The notes: generated by a model from the letters alone, not told the origin. Positions 51,621 to 59,882 are shown, counted from the stretch's first letter. The stretch is 64,000 bases of DNA from Capilliphycus robustus (GCF_034932365.1 NZ_JAYGHR010000009.1:1-64000), one strand, 5' to 3'. Made by a program: numbers and translations.

Positions 51621-52514
51621 ATGTGGAATATTTTAATAGAACCCTTACAATATAGCTTTATGCAACGATCTTTGATTGTTGCAATTTTAGTCGGTGTTAT
51701 TTGTGCTGTCGTTGGCTGTTACTTAATGGTGCAACGACTGGCTTTATTGGGAGATGCAATTAGTCATTCGGTGTTGCCGGGGTTAGCGATTGCCTATATT
51801 ATTGGAGCCAATATCTTTATTGGTGCGTTTATTGCGGGGGTAATTAGCACCGTTTTTATTAACTTAATTAGAACTCGCAGCAATATTAAAGAAGATGCGG
51901 CGATGGGCATTGTATTTTCTGCCTTTTTTGCGCTCGGAATTACGTTAATTACCCTGATTCAAAAAGACAACAAAATTGACCTCAATCACTTTTTATTTGG
52001 GAATATTCTCGGCGTGACATTAGGAGAGGTTAGAGATACAGCGATTATTGCTGTTATTGTTATTTTTATTATCGTTTTAATTTATAAAGAACTGCTCTTT
52101 TATACCTTTGATCCTTTGGGTGCAGAAGCCGTCGGTTTACCTGTGAACTTACTCAACTTTGGGTTAATGGTGTTAATTGCGTTAACCATCGTCGCCAGTT
52201 TAAAAGCGGTTGGGGTGGTGTTAGTTTTATCGCTGTTAATTACTCCGGCGGCGACAGCTTATTTACTCGTGAGTCGTTTACATCTGATGATGTTTTTAGG
52301 CGTAGGAGTTGGGGTATTTTCCAGTATTAGCGGGATGTATCTGAGTTATTTTTATAATCTTCCTTCAGGCCCTGCTATTGTATTAGTGGCATCGGGATTA
52401 TTTACTTTAGCCTTTCTATTTAGTCCGAGTCAAGGAATTCTCACCCATCCACCCACAACCAGCAAGCAACCCGCATTTATTAAAGAGTTAAAAAACTTAA
52501 TTAATCGTTCCTAA
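51621..52514 (+). CDS. mntB: Manganese/zinc ABC transporter permease (MntB-like)
   Basis: A 297-residue membrane permease of the ABC-3 family with about eight helices. Diagnostic blocks: CYLMVQRLALLGDAISHSVL near 35, DHFLFGNILGV region around 125, and the conserved LKAVGVVLVLSLLITPAATA YLL-type segment near 200. It is 21 bp downstream of the ATPase gene, same strand, and completes a metal-uptake system with the divergent lipoprotein gene. Confidence 0.93.
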   Translation: MWNILIEPLQYSFMQRSLIVAILVGVICAVVGCYLMVQRLALLGDAISHSVLPGLAIAYIIGANIFIGAFIAGVISTVFINLIRTRSNIKEDAAMGIVFSAFFALGITLITLIQKDNKIDLNHFLFGNILGVTLGEVRDTAIIAVIVIFIIVLIYKELLFYTFDPLGAEAVGLPVNLLNFGLMVLIALTIVASLKAVGVVLVLSLLITPAATAYLLVSRLHLMMFLGVGVGVFSSISGMYLSYFYNLPSGPAIVLVASGLFTLAFLFSPSQGILTHPPTTSKQPAFIKELKNLINRS

Positions 52515-52580
52515 AACCGCTCTCCCATCGTTAAATTGATAGCGCTAGATTATATATAGTGGCGTATCAAGGAAGCTGCT

Positions 52581-53108
52581 ATGAATAAAGGGCAACTAAC
52601 AACATGGTTTGATGAGAGAGGTTTTGGCTTCATCAAACCGGATGATGGCGGTAAAGAAGTTTTCCTGCATATTAGTGCGCTGAAGGGATCAGGTCGTCGC
52701 CCAAAAGTTGGAGATAGGATTTTGTACGAGCGAGTTACGGAAGCCAACGGGAAGGTTCAGGCTGTTAAAGCTTCTATTGAGGGTGTTGTATCTCGACCCT
52801 TAGCAACCCAGCAGAAACCCAGGAAACGAGGTTTACTCAAAACTGTTATTGGTCTTGGAATTCTGGCTGTTGCTGCGCTTTTTACAATGGAATTTAGTCC
52901 GAGTCGCTCTCCCTCTGTCATTAGCTCCATCACAAAACCAGAATGTCTGATCAAAGGGAACATTTCCCATAATACAGGCGACAAGCTTTATCACCTTCCC
53001 GGGATGGAAGATTACGAGTCAACAGTTATCGATCCAGCAAGGGGAGAAAGGTGGTTTTGTACCGAGTCAGAAGCGATCGCATCAGGTTGGCGCAAAGCAC
53101 CGAGGTAG
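52581..53108 (+). CDS. Cold-shock domain / membrane anchor / thermonuclease-tail fusion
   Basis: A 175-residue protein in three parts. Residues 1-66 form a cold-shock domain with RNP-like motifs (GFGFIKPDDGGKEVFLHISA). A basic linker (QQKPRKRGLLK) leads to one membrane segment (about 90-108, TVIGLGILAVAALFTMEF). The C-terminal part (about 118-175) contains CLIKGNISHNTGDKLYHLPG and RWFCTESEAIASGWRKAPR, the small domain found after thermonuclease or in Excalibur-like surface proteins. A membrane-tethered nucleic-acid-binding protein with an outward-facing tail is a reasonable picture; the function is unknown. Confidence 0.8.
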   Translation: MNKGQLTTWFDERGFGFIKPDDGGKEVFLHISALKGSGRRPKVGDRILYERVTEANGKVQAVKASIEGVVSRPLATQQKPRKRGLLKTVIGLGILAVAALFTMEFSPSRSPSVISSITKPECLIKGNISHNTGDKLYHLPGMEDYESTVIDPARGERWFCTESEAIASGWRKAPR

Positions 53109-53220
53109 GCGCAGCAGTCCAACAAGGTTTATCAAAAGGTCGCCTCGTTGCACCCACGCCATAAGAAGCGCGTTGGCGGTGGGATGAATCGCGACCAACA
53201 AAACAATTAATTGGGTCTTT

Positions 53221-53375
53221 ATTGCTCCTCAATGTACTCTTTCAGTATCTCAACGGTTACGCCTCCACAATAAATCTCTTTCAATTGAGTTTCAAACTGC
53301 TTAGAAAGAACTCGACTGGTGGCGGTTTTAATTGAGTTGACCAGTTTGCTTAAATGCAAGAGAATAACCTCCAAT
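53221..53375 (-). pseudogene. Decayed IS200/IS605 TnpA remnant
   Basis: On the minus strand the frame reads LHLSKLVNSIKTATSRVLSK, then QFETQLKEIYCGGVTVEILK and EYIEEQ with a stop at about 53222. This is the C-terminal part of a Y1 transposase; the catalytic Tyr is in KEYIEEQ. A stretch between KEIY and CGGVTVE (about 20 residues, including the expected W-S-x-S-Y-F block) is missing, and the N-terminal HUH half is gone. An imperfect hairpin CCCACGCC/GGCGGTGGG (about 53153-53184) marks the old element end. Confidence 0.75.
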
Positions 53376-53760
53376 CAAACAAGATGGTTGTTATTCTAGA
53401 CTAAAAGCGGTCTGAGATGTTCCATCTGTTTTGAGTTGAGTAAAACCTCAAATGAAGGTGAATTTCAGAGTTAATCCGATGACTAATTTTACCGGTTCTA
53501 GCAGTTTAAGGGATTGATCTTCCCTGTTCTCTGCTATCTTTCTCTGATTTCACCCTCAATAAATGGAAAGGTTTAACTAGGGTCTTTTTTAGGCTTAAAT
53601 TTACCGCTAATGATTCACCAATAAAAATGGAATGAACGCTGTTTTAGAGCAAGTAGCAGCGTTGAATATTGAGCGGTTTGATTGACATTGATGCACTCAG
53701 ATTGTTTTTCAGAAAAATAAAGGAGAATAAGTACAACTTTGGGGATTGAATTTTGAGCGG
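53376..53760. other. Gene-free region between TnpA remnant and XRE gene
   Basis: A 385-bp stretch with no convincing coding signal. Some of it may be further decayed insertion-sequence DNA, as a TnpA reading frame cannot be extended into it. Confidence 0.4.
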
Positions 53761-54000
53761 CTACTTTTTCTTAAAATATTGGTGTAGCAGATCAGCTCCT
53801 TGTCCCCCCATATCGGTAAGTTTTTGCTCAATGGCGTTTAACGCGAGCTGAGAAGGTTTGGCGTGTCCTCTTTCCCATCGGTTCACAGTCTGGAAAGAAA
53901 CACCCAAGGTAATGGCTAACTTTTCTTGGGATAAGCCTAAGCGTTCACGAAGGGTACGAACAAGATAGGGAATATCTGAAACTGGAGTAATCACGGGCAT
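53761..54000 (-). CDS. XRE-family helix-turn-helix regulator
   Basis: A 79-residue single-domain regulator: YLVRTLRERLGLSQEKLAIT and LGVSFQTVNRWERGHAKPSQ form the HTH_3 core, followed by a short helix NAIEQKLTDMGGQGADLLHQ. I place the start at 54000 (MPVITPVSD), which has AGGA nine bases upstream, not at an in-frame GTG at 54042. Genes of this size are often antitoxins or conditional regulators; no toxin partner is visible. Base composition is like its neighbours. Confidence 0.85.
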   Translation of the reverse strand: MPVITPVSDIPYLVRTLRERLGLSQEKLAITLGVSFQTVNRWERGHAKPSQLALNAIEQKLTDMGGQGADLLHQYFKKK

Positions 54001-54175
54001 CGTTTTTTTCCTAAACTCTATCTCCAAGTTAAGATATAACACCCCTTATATTCAACAGTGGTGATACTGAACTTTGAGCTAAGTGGTTTGTGTCTTTTTA
54101 AAACACAATCTCCGAGAAAATACGGATGCAACTCTCGAAAGTCTTTCCCCGTCGTAAGAGTAGCCCAAGCTAAAT

Positions 54176-54727
54176 TTAGGGAGAAAAAGAATCAATTCCT
54201 CGCAAACGCTTCATAATTAAATCAAACCGACACAAATTAGGTTCGGTGGCGTGATCAAACTGAGAATTCACCTCAGAGTTGGACGGAGTTCGAGGGGATG
54301 TTTTAGAGTCTTCGCTAAAACGGTTAACTGTATTTCGCAGTCGAGAAGACAGAAATTTCGTGACAGCGCGATAGAACCGCAGAGCAAACAACACATCTCG
54401 ATCCAGTTTTTCGGCTAATTGTTGGCGGGGAATGGCTAATACCACCGAATCTTCAACGGCTTTCACCGTCGCGGAGGGCAGACGTCCATCAATAAATGAC
54501 ATTTCCCCGAGAACTTCCCCGCAGCCGATTTTCCCAATTTCTTGATTTCCGACTGCGGCGACTGAAACGCTGAGAGTCCCCTCCAAAACAATATAAAGTG
54601 CTGAAATGGGCTGACCTTCATGGATGAGAATCGTCTGAGCCGTAACCTTTTCACGGTTTCCATGCTTAACCATCCAATCAATATCGCGATCATTTAATTC
54701 GCTTAAAATTACTAACGCTTTGTTCAT
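54176..54727 (-). CDS. Cyclic nucleotide-binding domain protein, paralogue 2
   Basis: A 183-residue protein like that at 32111: one CNB beta-roll with ILIHEGQPISALYIVLEGTL and CGEVLGEMSFIDGRLPSATV in the phosphate cassette, then a C-terminal helix (RFYRAVTKFLSSRLRNTVNR), and no helix-turn-helix. The two proteins share the I/V-S-A-L-Y-I-V-L and E-x-S-F-I-D-x-R-x-P pattern throughout, so they are paralogues. It follows the thioredoxin-TPR gene by 41 bp on the same strand and may be co-expressed, which hints at a link to redox control, but ligand and partner are unknown. Confidence 0.85.
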   Translation of the reverse strand: MNKALVILSELNDRDIDWMVKHGNREKVTAQTILIHEGQPISALYIVLEGTLSVSVAAVGNQEIGKIGCGEVLGEMSFIDGRLPSATVKAVEDSVVLAIPRQQLAEKLDRDVLFALRFYRAVTKFLSSRLRNTVNRFSEDSKTSPRTPSNSEVNSQFDHATEPNLCRFDLIMKRLRGIDSFSP

Positions 54728-54768
54728 TAGATCCAGTGAAGATTTCTGGAGGGAGAATCACAAAATTT

Positions 54769-55587
54769 TCAGTATAACTGTAGCATAAGCTGTTTGCGAT
54801 ACTCTTTTGTTAACGAATGATCATCGCCCAGCAATTCAAACAAACTCAACATGGCTTTGCGAGCGCCATCATTTTTGTAACTGCGATCAATCTTGACAAC
54901 TTCTAAAAAGGTTTTGAGAGCCTGTGGATAATTTTTTTCTAAGGTGAAACGACAAGCTTGAGCATAAAGCTGATCGAGTTCAGTTGTCCCAGGCTGTTGA
55001 ACGACAGCTTGAAACTCGATTAACTGTTTTAAAGCTTGAGCTTTAGGATAATACTCTCGTTGATCTTCAGATATTGTTGTTAATAACTGAGTCGCTTCAT
55101 CGCTTTGTTTCATCTCGATGAAAAAGAGGGCCGCTTGTAAGGTTAAATCAGGTTGATTAGGATATTTTTTGAGTAACTGTTTAAACAGATTTTGGGCTAA
55201 GTCTAAATCTCGATTAACAATTGCCGTTTTAATCTTGGCAAATTCTTGATCAACTTCCGACTTAAAATTAAGCTGTCCTAACAGTTGACGCAGTTGGACT
55301 TCATTTAATGCACCCACAAATCCAGGTAGAACTTCCCCTTGCTGAACAATTCGCACGTCGGGAACACCCTCAACGTTGTAAGTATTAGCGAGATCGGGAT
55401 TTTTGTCAATATCAACTTTCGCTAAAATAAAATCATATTCTTCGACAAGCTTTTCGAGTAAGGGCTTCATCAGTTGACATGGCCCGCACCAGGTTGCGAA
55501 AAAGTCCACTAAAATGATCTGTTCATCTGACTTTTGCAAAACCTCACGTTCAAAGTTGTCACTGTTGACTTCTATGCTATATCCCAT
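54769..55587 (-). CDS. Thioredoxin-TPR co-chaperone (YbbN/CnoX-like)
   Basis: A 272-residue protein: thioredoxin domain at 1-110 with active site FFATWCGPCQLMKPLL (Cys34, Cys37), then TPR-like helices (about 120-270, e.g. DLAQNLFKQLLKKYPNQPDL). The arrangement matches YbbN (CnoX), a holdase that protects proteins from oxidative damage and hands them to GroEL or DnaK. Unlike E. coli YbbN, which has SxxC, both cysteines of CGPC are present, so thiol-disulfide exchange is likely. It lies between msrA and the CNB gene, same strand. Confidence 0.9.
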   Translation of the reverse strand: MGYSIEVNSDNFEREVLQKSDEQIILVDFFATWCGPCQLMKPLLEKLVEEYDFILAKVDIDKNPDLANTYNVEGVPDVRIVQQGEVLPGFVGALNEVQLRQLLGQLNFKSEVDQEFAKIKTAIVNRDLDLAQNLFKQLLKKYPNQPDLTLQAALFFIEMKQSDEATQLLTTISEDQREYYPKAQALKQLIEFQAVVQQPGTTELDQLYAQACRFTLEKNYPQALKTFLEVVKIDRSYKNDGARKAMLSLFELLGDDHSLTKEYRKQLMLQLY

Positions 55588-55684
55588 TGAACTACTCTTC
55601 TTGACGAATGATGATTAGATACCTAAAATTTTAAACCCGTTGGGGAAAATTAGCCCCCGGAATCTGTTTTTAACCGATTCTCCG

Positions 55685-56152
55685 TTAAGGATTTTTGCTG
55701 TTCCGTTGCTTTTCATAGTATTGTTGATGGTACTCTTCGGCTCGATAATAGTCTGAAGCCGCCTGAATTTCAGTTGTAATGTCTTTTTCATAGCGTCCCG
55801 ACATTTGCAGTTTGTGTTTGGATCGTCTGGCGAGTTGTTCTTGTTCGGGACTATGGTAAAAGATGACTGAACGATACTGTTCTCCTCGATCAGGCCCTTG
55901 GCGGTTGTAAGAAGTCGGATCGTGAATCGTCCAGAAAATTGCTAATAATTCCTCATAGGAAAGTGTATCGGGATCATACTGGAGTTGAACGACTTCTGCA
56001 TGACCCGTTATTCGGGCGCAAACATCGAGGTAGGAAGGGTTGGGAAAATGTCCGCCCATATATCCAACTGATGTAGATGTCACGCCTTTGATCCGGCGAA
56101 ATGCTGCTTCTACACCCCAAAAGCATCCGGCTCCAAATGTTGCTGTTTCCAT
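55685..56152 (-). CDS. msrA: Peptide methionine sulfoxide reductase A
   Basis: Reduces the S-epimer of methionine sulfoxide, using thioredoxin. The 155-residue protein has the catalytic motif GAGCFWGVEAAFRRIKGV (Cys10), then VGYMGGHFPNPSYLDVC and the substrate block HDPTSYNRQGPDRGEQYRSV. The C-terminal resolving region is short, typical of single-domain bacterial MsrA. It is transcribed toward the thioredoxin-TPR gene (97 bp), suggesting a redox repair cluster. No msrB is nearby. Confidence 0.96.
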   Translation of the reverse strand: METATFGAGCFWGVEAAFRRIKGVTSTSVGYMGGHFPNPSYLDVCARITGHAEVVQLQYDPDTLSYEELLAIFWTIHDPTSYNRQGPDRGEQYRSVIFYHSPEQEQLARRSKHKLQMSGRYEKDITTEIQAASDYYRAEEYHQQYYEKQRNSKNP

Positions 56153-56470
56153 CGTTTTGAACCTTTTTAGATATAATTGATGAGTCGGACTTAATATAGA
56201 TTAAGGGACTCTCTAAAATGTTAGATCAAATTTGATTTGATATTCCCTGAACGGCTATCATTCCCCGATATTGCTCAAACAGTCACGATCACCCGTTCAT
56301 CTCCTTTTTGAGCAACACAACCTGACCCGCTATTTTAAACAATGCTCTTTACTAAAGCTTTACATCTAATTCGACTAGAATTTACACTACTCTCTATTTT
56401 TGTCATTCAAAATATTTTAAGATCAGAACTTGATAAGATACTGCTTTATAGTTAGCAGATTCTTAGGAGT
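56153..56470. other. Intergenic region upstream of msrA
   Basis: About 320 bp, AT-rich, probably holding the msrA promoter. A 37-codon open frame at 56342 on the plus strand lacks a ribosome-binding site and is not considered a gene. Confidence 0.4.
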
Positions 56471-56479
56471 AGACTAGGC

Positions 56480-56567
56480 GTTTAATCAGGTGCATCCACA
56501 ACTCAATCCAAGCTTTGTGTTGAATCAATCAGGGAATTTTGCTTGAACCGATTCCCTGATTTTTTTT
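56480..56567 (+). ncRNA. Candidate small RNA with Rho-independent terminator
   Basis: A strong plus-strand terminator (AATCAGGGAAT 56527-56537 pairing with ATTCCCTGATT 56551-56561, then seven T) has no plus-strand gene in front of it. Just upstream is a second stem (CAACTCAA with TTGTGTTG, one mismatch, about 56499-56524). A -10-like TAGACT lies near 56470. Two stems plus a terminator, with no gene, is the pattern of a small RNA. A decayed gene or a terminator for antisense reading through msrA is an alternative. Confidence 0.35.
56527..56567 (+). terminator. Rho-independent terminator, orphan, plus strand
   Basis: Eleven-base arms around a 13-base loop followed by a run of T. There is no T-run on the other strand, so it works left to right only. 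It is not placed after any annotated plus-strand gene. Confidence 0.8.
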
Positions 56568-56602
56568 ATGAAGTTACCAATTATTACGGGAACTCCGTCT
56601 AT

Positions 56603-57196
56603 TTAATTGACAATCGTTGAACCATGAGCGCGAGGATCGGTATTGCTTTGCTGAGGAGTAACAGAAGGTTTAAAGGCAGAAACTTGTCCAGTCGCTTCGG
56701 CATAAGGGAGAGGAATACCTGCAATTAAAGCATCCAGATTAGCTTCCATAATAGCAGGCGGAATTTCTCCAATACTTTGGGCGATCGCTGAGGCTTGATC
56801 ATTGAGAAAGACAAAGTGGGGAATGCCATCGACTCGATATTGCAAAACCTCGGGCAACCACTTACTATTATCAACATTGAGCATGACAAAATTGAGTTTA
56901 TTTTCATACTCATGCTTAATCCTATTGAGTTCGGGTGCCATTGCTTGACAAGTGGTACACCAGTTCGCATAAAATTCGATTAAGCTTGGCTTTCCATTAT
57001 TCAAAGCAACTTCAAGTGGGGTTGACTCTTCTGCGAGTTCAGGCAGAGAAGTTGAAGTCACATCTGTTCGTAAACCCACCAGGATAGCTACACTTAAAAT
57101 AACAGCGACTAGAGTGATTAACAGGTTTCTCAAGCGAGTCGCCAAGGTTGATGGCTGAGTGGGGGAAGAGGAGGATGTTGAGGACTGATCGTTCAT
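56603..57196 (-). CDS. txlA: Membrane-anchored thioredoxin-like protein (TxlA/HCF164-like)
   Basis: A 197-residue protein: an N-terminal Ser/Thr-rich tail, one membrane segment (about 22-41, LRNLLITLVAVILSVAILVG), then a thioredoxin domain with WCTTCQAMAPELNRIKHEYE (Cys80, Cys83). The match to cyanobacterial TxlA and plant HCF164 is good: active site WCxxC, lumen-facing orientation, and length about 180-200. HCF164 acts in cytochrome b6f assembly and reduction of lumenal proteins. It is about 450 bp upstream of msrA and shares its direction, adding to the redox group. Confidence 0.85.
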   Translation of the reverse strand: MNDQSSTSSSSPTQPSTLATRLRNLLITLVAVILSVAILVGLRTDVTSTSLPELAEESTPLEVALNNGKPSLIEFYANWCTTCQAMAPELNRIKHEYENKLNFVMLNVDNSKWLPEVLQYRVDGIPHFVFLNDQASAIAQSIGEIPPAIMEANLDALIAGIPLPYAEATGQVSAFKPSVTPQQSNTDPRAHGSTIVN

Positions 57197-57353
57197 TGAT
57201 ATCGAAATTAAAAAATAATCACATCTTGATTTTAGTTGACAAATCAGATCTACATTTTTCCCAGTGGCGAGCCACTATGATTGAGGGATGTACAGGTGTT
57301 GAAACTGTCCACGCCATCGCCCTTGTTGTCCATTCTCCCTCTTTTGACATCCT

Positions 57354-57373
57354 CCCCTCCGTAAACGAAGGGG
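57354..57373 (-). ncRNA. Right-end hairpin / likely guide-RNA scaffold end of tnpB-only element
   Basis: CCCCTCCG-TAAA-CGAAGGGG with one mismatch in the stem. By analogy with characterised TnpB elements, a guide-bearing RNA ends here on the minus strand with its guide reading from the outside DNA beyond about 57345. That is inferred from position. Confidence 0.4.
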
Positions 57374-57384
57374 ATTCCCAAACC

Positions 57385-58605
57385 TTACGATTTGGGTTTC
57401 TGCTTCTTAGCAGTTGCCTTGCGAGATTTACTCTCTTCGGGTCTTCGTTCTCTCGGATGCAAGCTCCGAGAGCTGCGAAGACTTCGTCTTACACTCGCTC
57501 CACAGACTGACACGGCTTGCCCTGCCGCCAAAATATTTATACTGGCGTTGATATCTCGATCATGGTGAGAGTTGCATTTAGGGCAATCCCATTCCCTGAT
57601 ATTCAACGGCATTTTTTCGGCGATATACCCACAATTGGAACATCGCTTTGAACTGGGAAACCAGCGATCTATTTTGATCAATTCTCGTCCGTACCACTCT
57701 GCTTTATAAGTGAGTTGTCGAACCAGTTCTCCCCAGTTGGCGTCGCTGATTGCTCTAGCTAATTTGTGATTTTTGACCATGTTCTTTACAGCTAAATCCT
57801 CAACTACTATCGTTTGATTTTCACTCATTAGTTGAGTCGTTAGCTTGTGAGTTTGGTCGCGCCTGCAATCAGCAATTTTTGCTTGAATTCTTGCTACTTT
57901 AACTCGGGCTTTCTCTCTGTTCAAAGAACCTTTGGTTTTTCGGCTTAAAGACTTTTGAGCGCGTCTGAGTTTTTTGTATAGCTTGTCAAAATGTTTGGGG
58001 TTGGAAACTTTAACGCCATCGGACGTGGTGAACAGGCTGGTAATTCCCAGATCAATTCCCACTTTTTTATCGATGGGCTTGAGTTTGTGGTCTACTGGAT
58101 CGTCAATTCTCAAAGAAACAAACCATCTCCCACTCGGGTCTAATCTGACCGTTATTGTTGAGGGTGTACAACCAGTAGGAAGTTGACGACTCCATCGAAT
58201 TGGCAAGGGTTCAAAGCACTTGGCAATGTAGACTTGACCCTCTTTGAATTTGAAAGCCGACTTGGTAAATTCTGCACTTCCACCGTTACGTTTTCTCTTG
58301 AAGTTTGGGTATTTCGCCCGACCAGCAAAGAAGTTACTGAAAGCGGTTTGTAAGTGCCTTAAACTCTGTTGAAGCGGAACACAACTGACCTCATTTAAGA
58401 AGTCTAATTCCTCCTCTTTCTTCCAGTTTGTCAACATCGAAGAAGTCAGAGAATAGCCAACTCGTTCAAAACGTTCATACCACGCCTCAGTACGTGCTGC
58501 CAGTGCCTTATTGTACACTAACCTTACGCATCCCAGTGTTCTCCTCAACAGGTTTTCCTGTTCAAGAGTAGGGTAAAAACGGTAGCGATAGGCTTTCTCA
58601 GTCAT
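57385..58605 (-). CDS. tnpB: IS605-family TnpB (IS1341-type), apparently intact
   Basis: A 406-residue TnpB. RuvC residues: Asp in VGIDLGITSLFTTSDG (about 188), Glu in IVVEDLAVKNM (about 272), Asp in HHDRDINASINIL (about 355). The zinc-finger pairs CSNC and CPKC are in RCSNCGYIAEKMPLN and WDCPKCNSHHDRD. The sequence differs strongly from the TnpB at 3628, so it is a separate lineage. The C-terminal tail is rich in Arg, Ser and Lys. No tnpA adjoins. The catalytic set suggests it can still cut DNA under RNA guidance; that is inference from the family. Confidence 0.92.
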   Translation of the reverse strand: MTEKAYRYRFYPTLEQENLLRRTLGCVRLVYNKALAARTEAWYERFERVGYSLTSSMLTNWKKEEELDFLNEVSCVPLQQSLRHLQTAFSNFFAGRAKYPNFKRKRNGGSAEFTKSAFKFKEGQVYIAKCFEPLPIRWSRQLPTGCTPSTITVRLDPSGRWFVSLRIDDPVDHKLKPIDKKVGIDLGITSLFTTSDGVKVSNPKHFDKLYKKLRRAQKSLSRKTKGSLNREKARVKVARIQAKIADCRRDQTHKLTTQLMSENQTIVVEDLAVKNMVKNHKLARAISDANWGELVRQLTYKAEWYGRELIKIDRWFPSSKRCSNCGYIAEKMPLNIREWDCPKCNSHHDRDINASINILAAGQAVSVCGASVRRSLRSSRSLHPRERRPEESKSRKATAKKQKPKS

Positions 58606-58761
58606 GCCTCATAGTTTAACATATGTCTTGTGAAGACGTTAAACTTATTGAATAAAGCCGTCAATCACGGACGGGGTTTCAGACCCAAAACTTTCGATGA
58701 TAGGAATCAATCCTAATTCGTCTGATGGAGTCTGGAACCATGAACCCCCTGTTTATCCGGT

Positions 58762-59550
58762 CTAGCTTGGCTTTTTGATTTTAGAACCATTGCTGCTCAC
58801 CGACTCTTCTGAGGCTTCTTGGTTGTCTTCGCCTTGAACCGAACTATTGCTGGGTAATTCCAGACAGTAACCAGCCCCGTATACTGTTTTGATATAGCGG
58901 GGATGGCGGGGATCGGGTTCCATTTTGGTTCTCAGGTGTCGAATATGCACTCGGATGGTTTCGATATCGTCATCGGGATCATAACCCCAGACTTCTTTGA
59001 GAATTTCACTGGGCGCAACGGTTTGACCATGACGCTGAAGTAAGCAGTGCAGCAGTTCAAATTCCAGGTGAGTCAGTTTAACGGTTTTTTCAAACCAAAT
59101 GGCTTCAAACCGTTCAGGAACGAGAGTCAGAACGCCATAACTGAGGATTTCGCTGTGTTTAGCGGCTTGGGGAATGCGATCGGTTCGACGCAGTAGGGCG
59201 CGAACTCGGGCCAGCATTTCTTCGAGTTCAAAGGGTTTGGTGAGGTAATCATCGGCGCCTGAGTTGAAGCCTTCGACTTTGTTTTGGGTTTGTCCCAAGG
59301 CGGTGAGCATGACGATGGGGATATCTGCTGTGCGTTCATCTCGTCGGAGACGCTGACAAACGGTAAACCCATCGACTCGGGGTAACATCAAGTCGAGAAT
59401 GATCAAATCGGGTAACAGTTGTAGGGCTAGGGCTTGTCCTTTTATGCCATCTTCTGCTTGGCTGACTTCGTAGCCCGCCATTTCTAAGTTGATGGCTACA
59501 AGTTCTGCGATCGCTGGATCATCATCAATAACTAATATCCGAGGCATCAT
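58762..59550 (-). CDS. rpaA: OmpR-family response regulator RpaA
   Basis: A 262-residue response regulator. Receiver: ILVIDDDPAIAELVAINLEM with Asp53 in LIILDLMLPRVDGF and Lys in YLTKPFELEEMLA. DNA-binding domain: KLTHLEFELLHCLLQRHGQT and ETIRVHIRHLRTKMEPDPRH with YIKTVYGAGYCLEL. The N-terminal NLEMAGYEVSQAEDGIKGQA and the ALLRRTDRIPQAAKHSEIL linker are characteristic of RpaA, the output regulator of the circadian clock and of phycobilisome association in cyanobacteria (usually paired with SasA). It is distinct from RpaB. The ATG has a second Met next to it. A Ser/Lys-rich C-terminal tail is extra. Confidence 0.93.
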   Translation of the reverse strand: MMPRILVIDDDPAIAELVAINLEMAGYEVSQAEDGIKGQALALQLLPDLIILDLMLPRVDGFTVCQRLRRDERTADIPIVMLTALGQTQNKVEGFNSGADDYLTKPFELEEMLARVRALLRRTDRIPQAAKHSEILSYGVLTLVPERFEAIWFEKTVKLTHLEFELLHCLLQRHGQTVAPSEILKEVWGYDPDDDIETIRVHIRHLRTKMEPDPRHPRYIKTVYGAGYCLELPSNSSVQGEDNQEASEESVSSNGSKIKKPS

Positions 59551-59882
59551 TTATAAGTTTACAGTGGCTACGATGGACAGTTGGAGCAGCTTGCGATTGG
59601 TATTGGCTAGTGATTTCCCTGTTTGGGAGCGGCTACCGGATTTACCCCTTTTTGTCAAGCTTCTATAATTTATTCTAAAGTTTAGCTAAGAACTATGGTT
59701 TCATGTAAAGTCAAGTGTACCGACTCTACAGCAGATTAGCAAGTAAAACACAGGGAACAGGCGCGAATTGCAACAGGCAAAAACTGCTCACAGTTGACTC
59801 CCCCACTTTTTGAGATCGGTGAGGGAGTCAATCGTTATGGGTTGTTGTCAGGAAAGCTTGACTCGGTTGAGTCTCGACCCGC
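59551..59882. other. Intergenic region upstream of rpaA
   Basis: A 332-bp gap, with a nine-base perfect inverted repeat TTGACTCCC/GGGAGTCAA at 59794-59831 (20-base loop) near its right side and a CAGGGAACAGGC repeat near 59754. No gene was seen. Confidence 0.45.

Larger units (their letters stand above)
57345..58660. mobile_element. IS200/IS605-family element with tnpB only (IS1341-type)
   Basis: A tnpB gene without tnpA. The right end, just outside the tnpB stop, has a hairpin CCCCTCCG (57354-57361) / CGAAGGGG (57366-57373), the usual end of tnpB-only elements. The left boundary near 58650 holds an imperfect CCGTCAATCACGGACGG hairpin. It would need TnpA supplied in trans, possibly from the element at 3605-5460. 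Boundaries are approximate. Confidence 0.75.

Noticed and set aside
56342..56455. 37-codon plus-strand frame upstream of the orphan terminator
   Set aside because: No ribosome-binding site and low-complexity hydrophobic composition; the terminator is better explained by a small RNA, if real.
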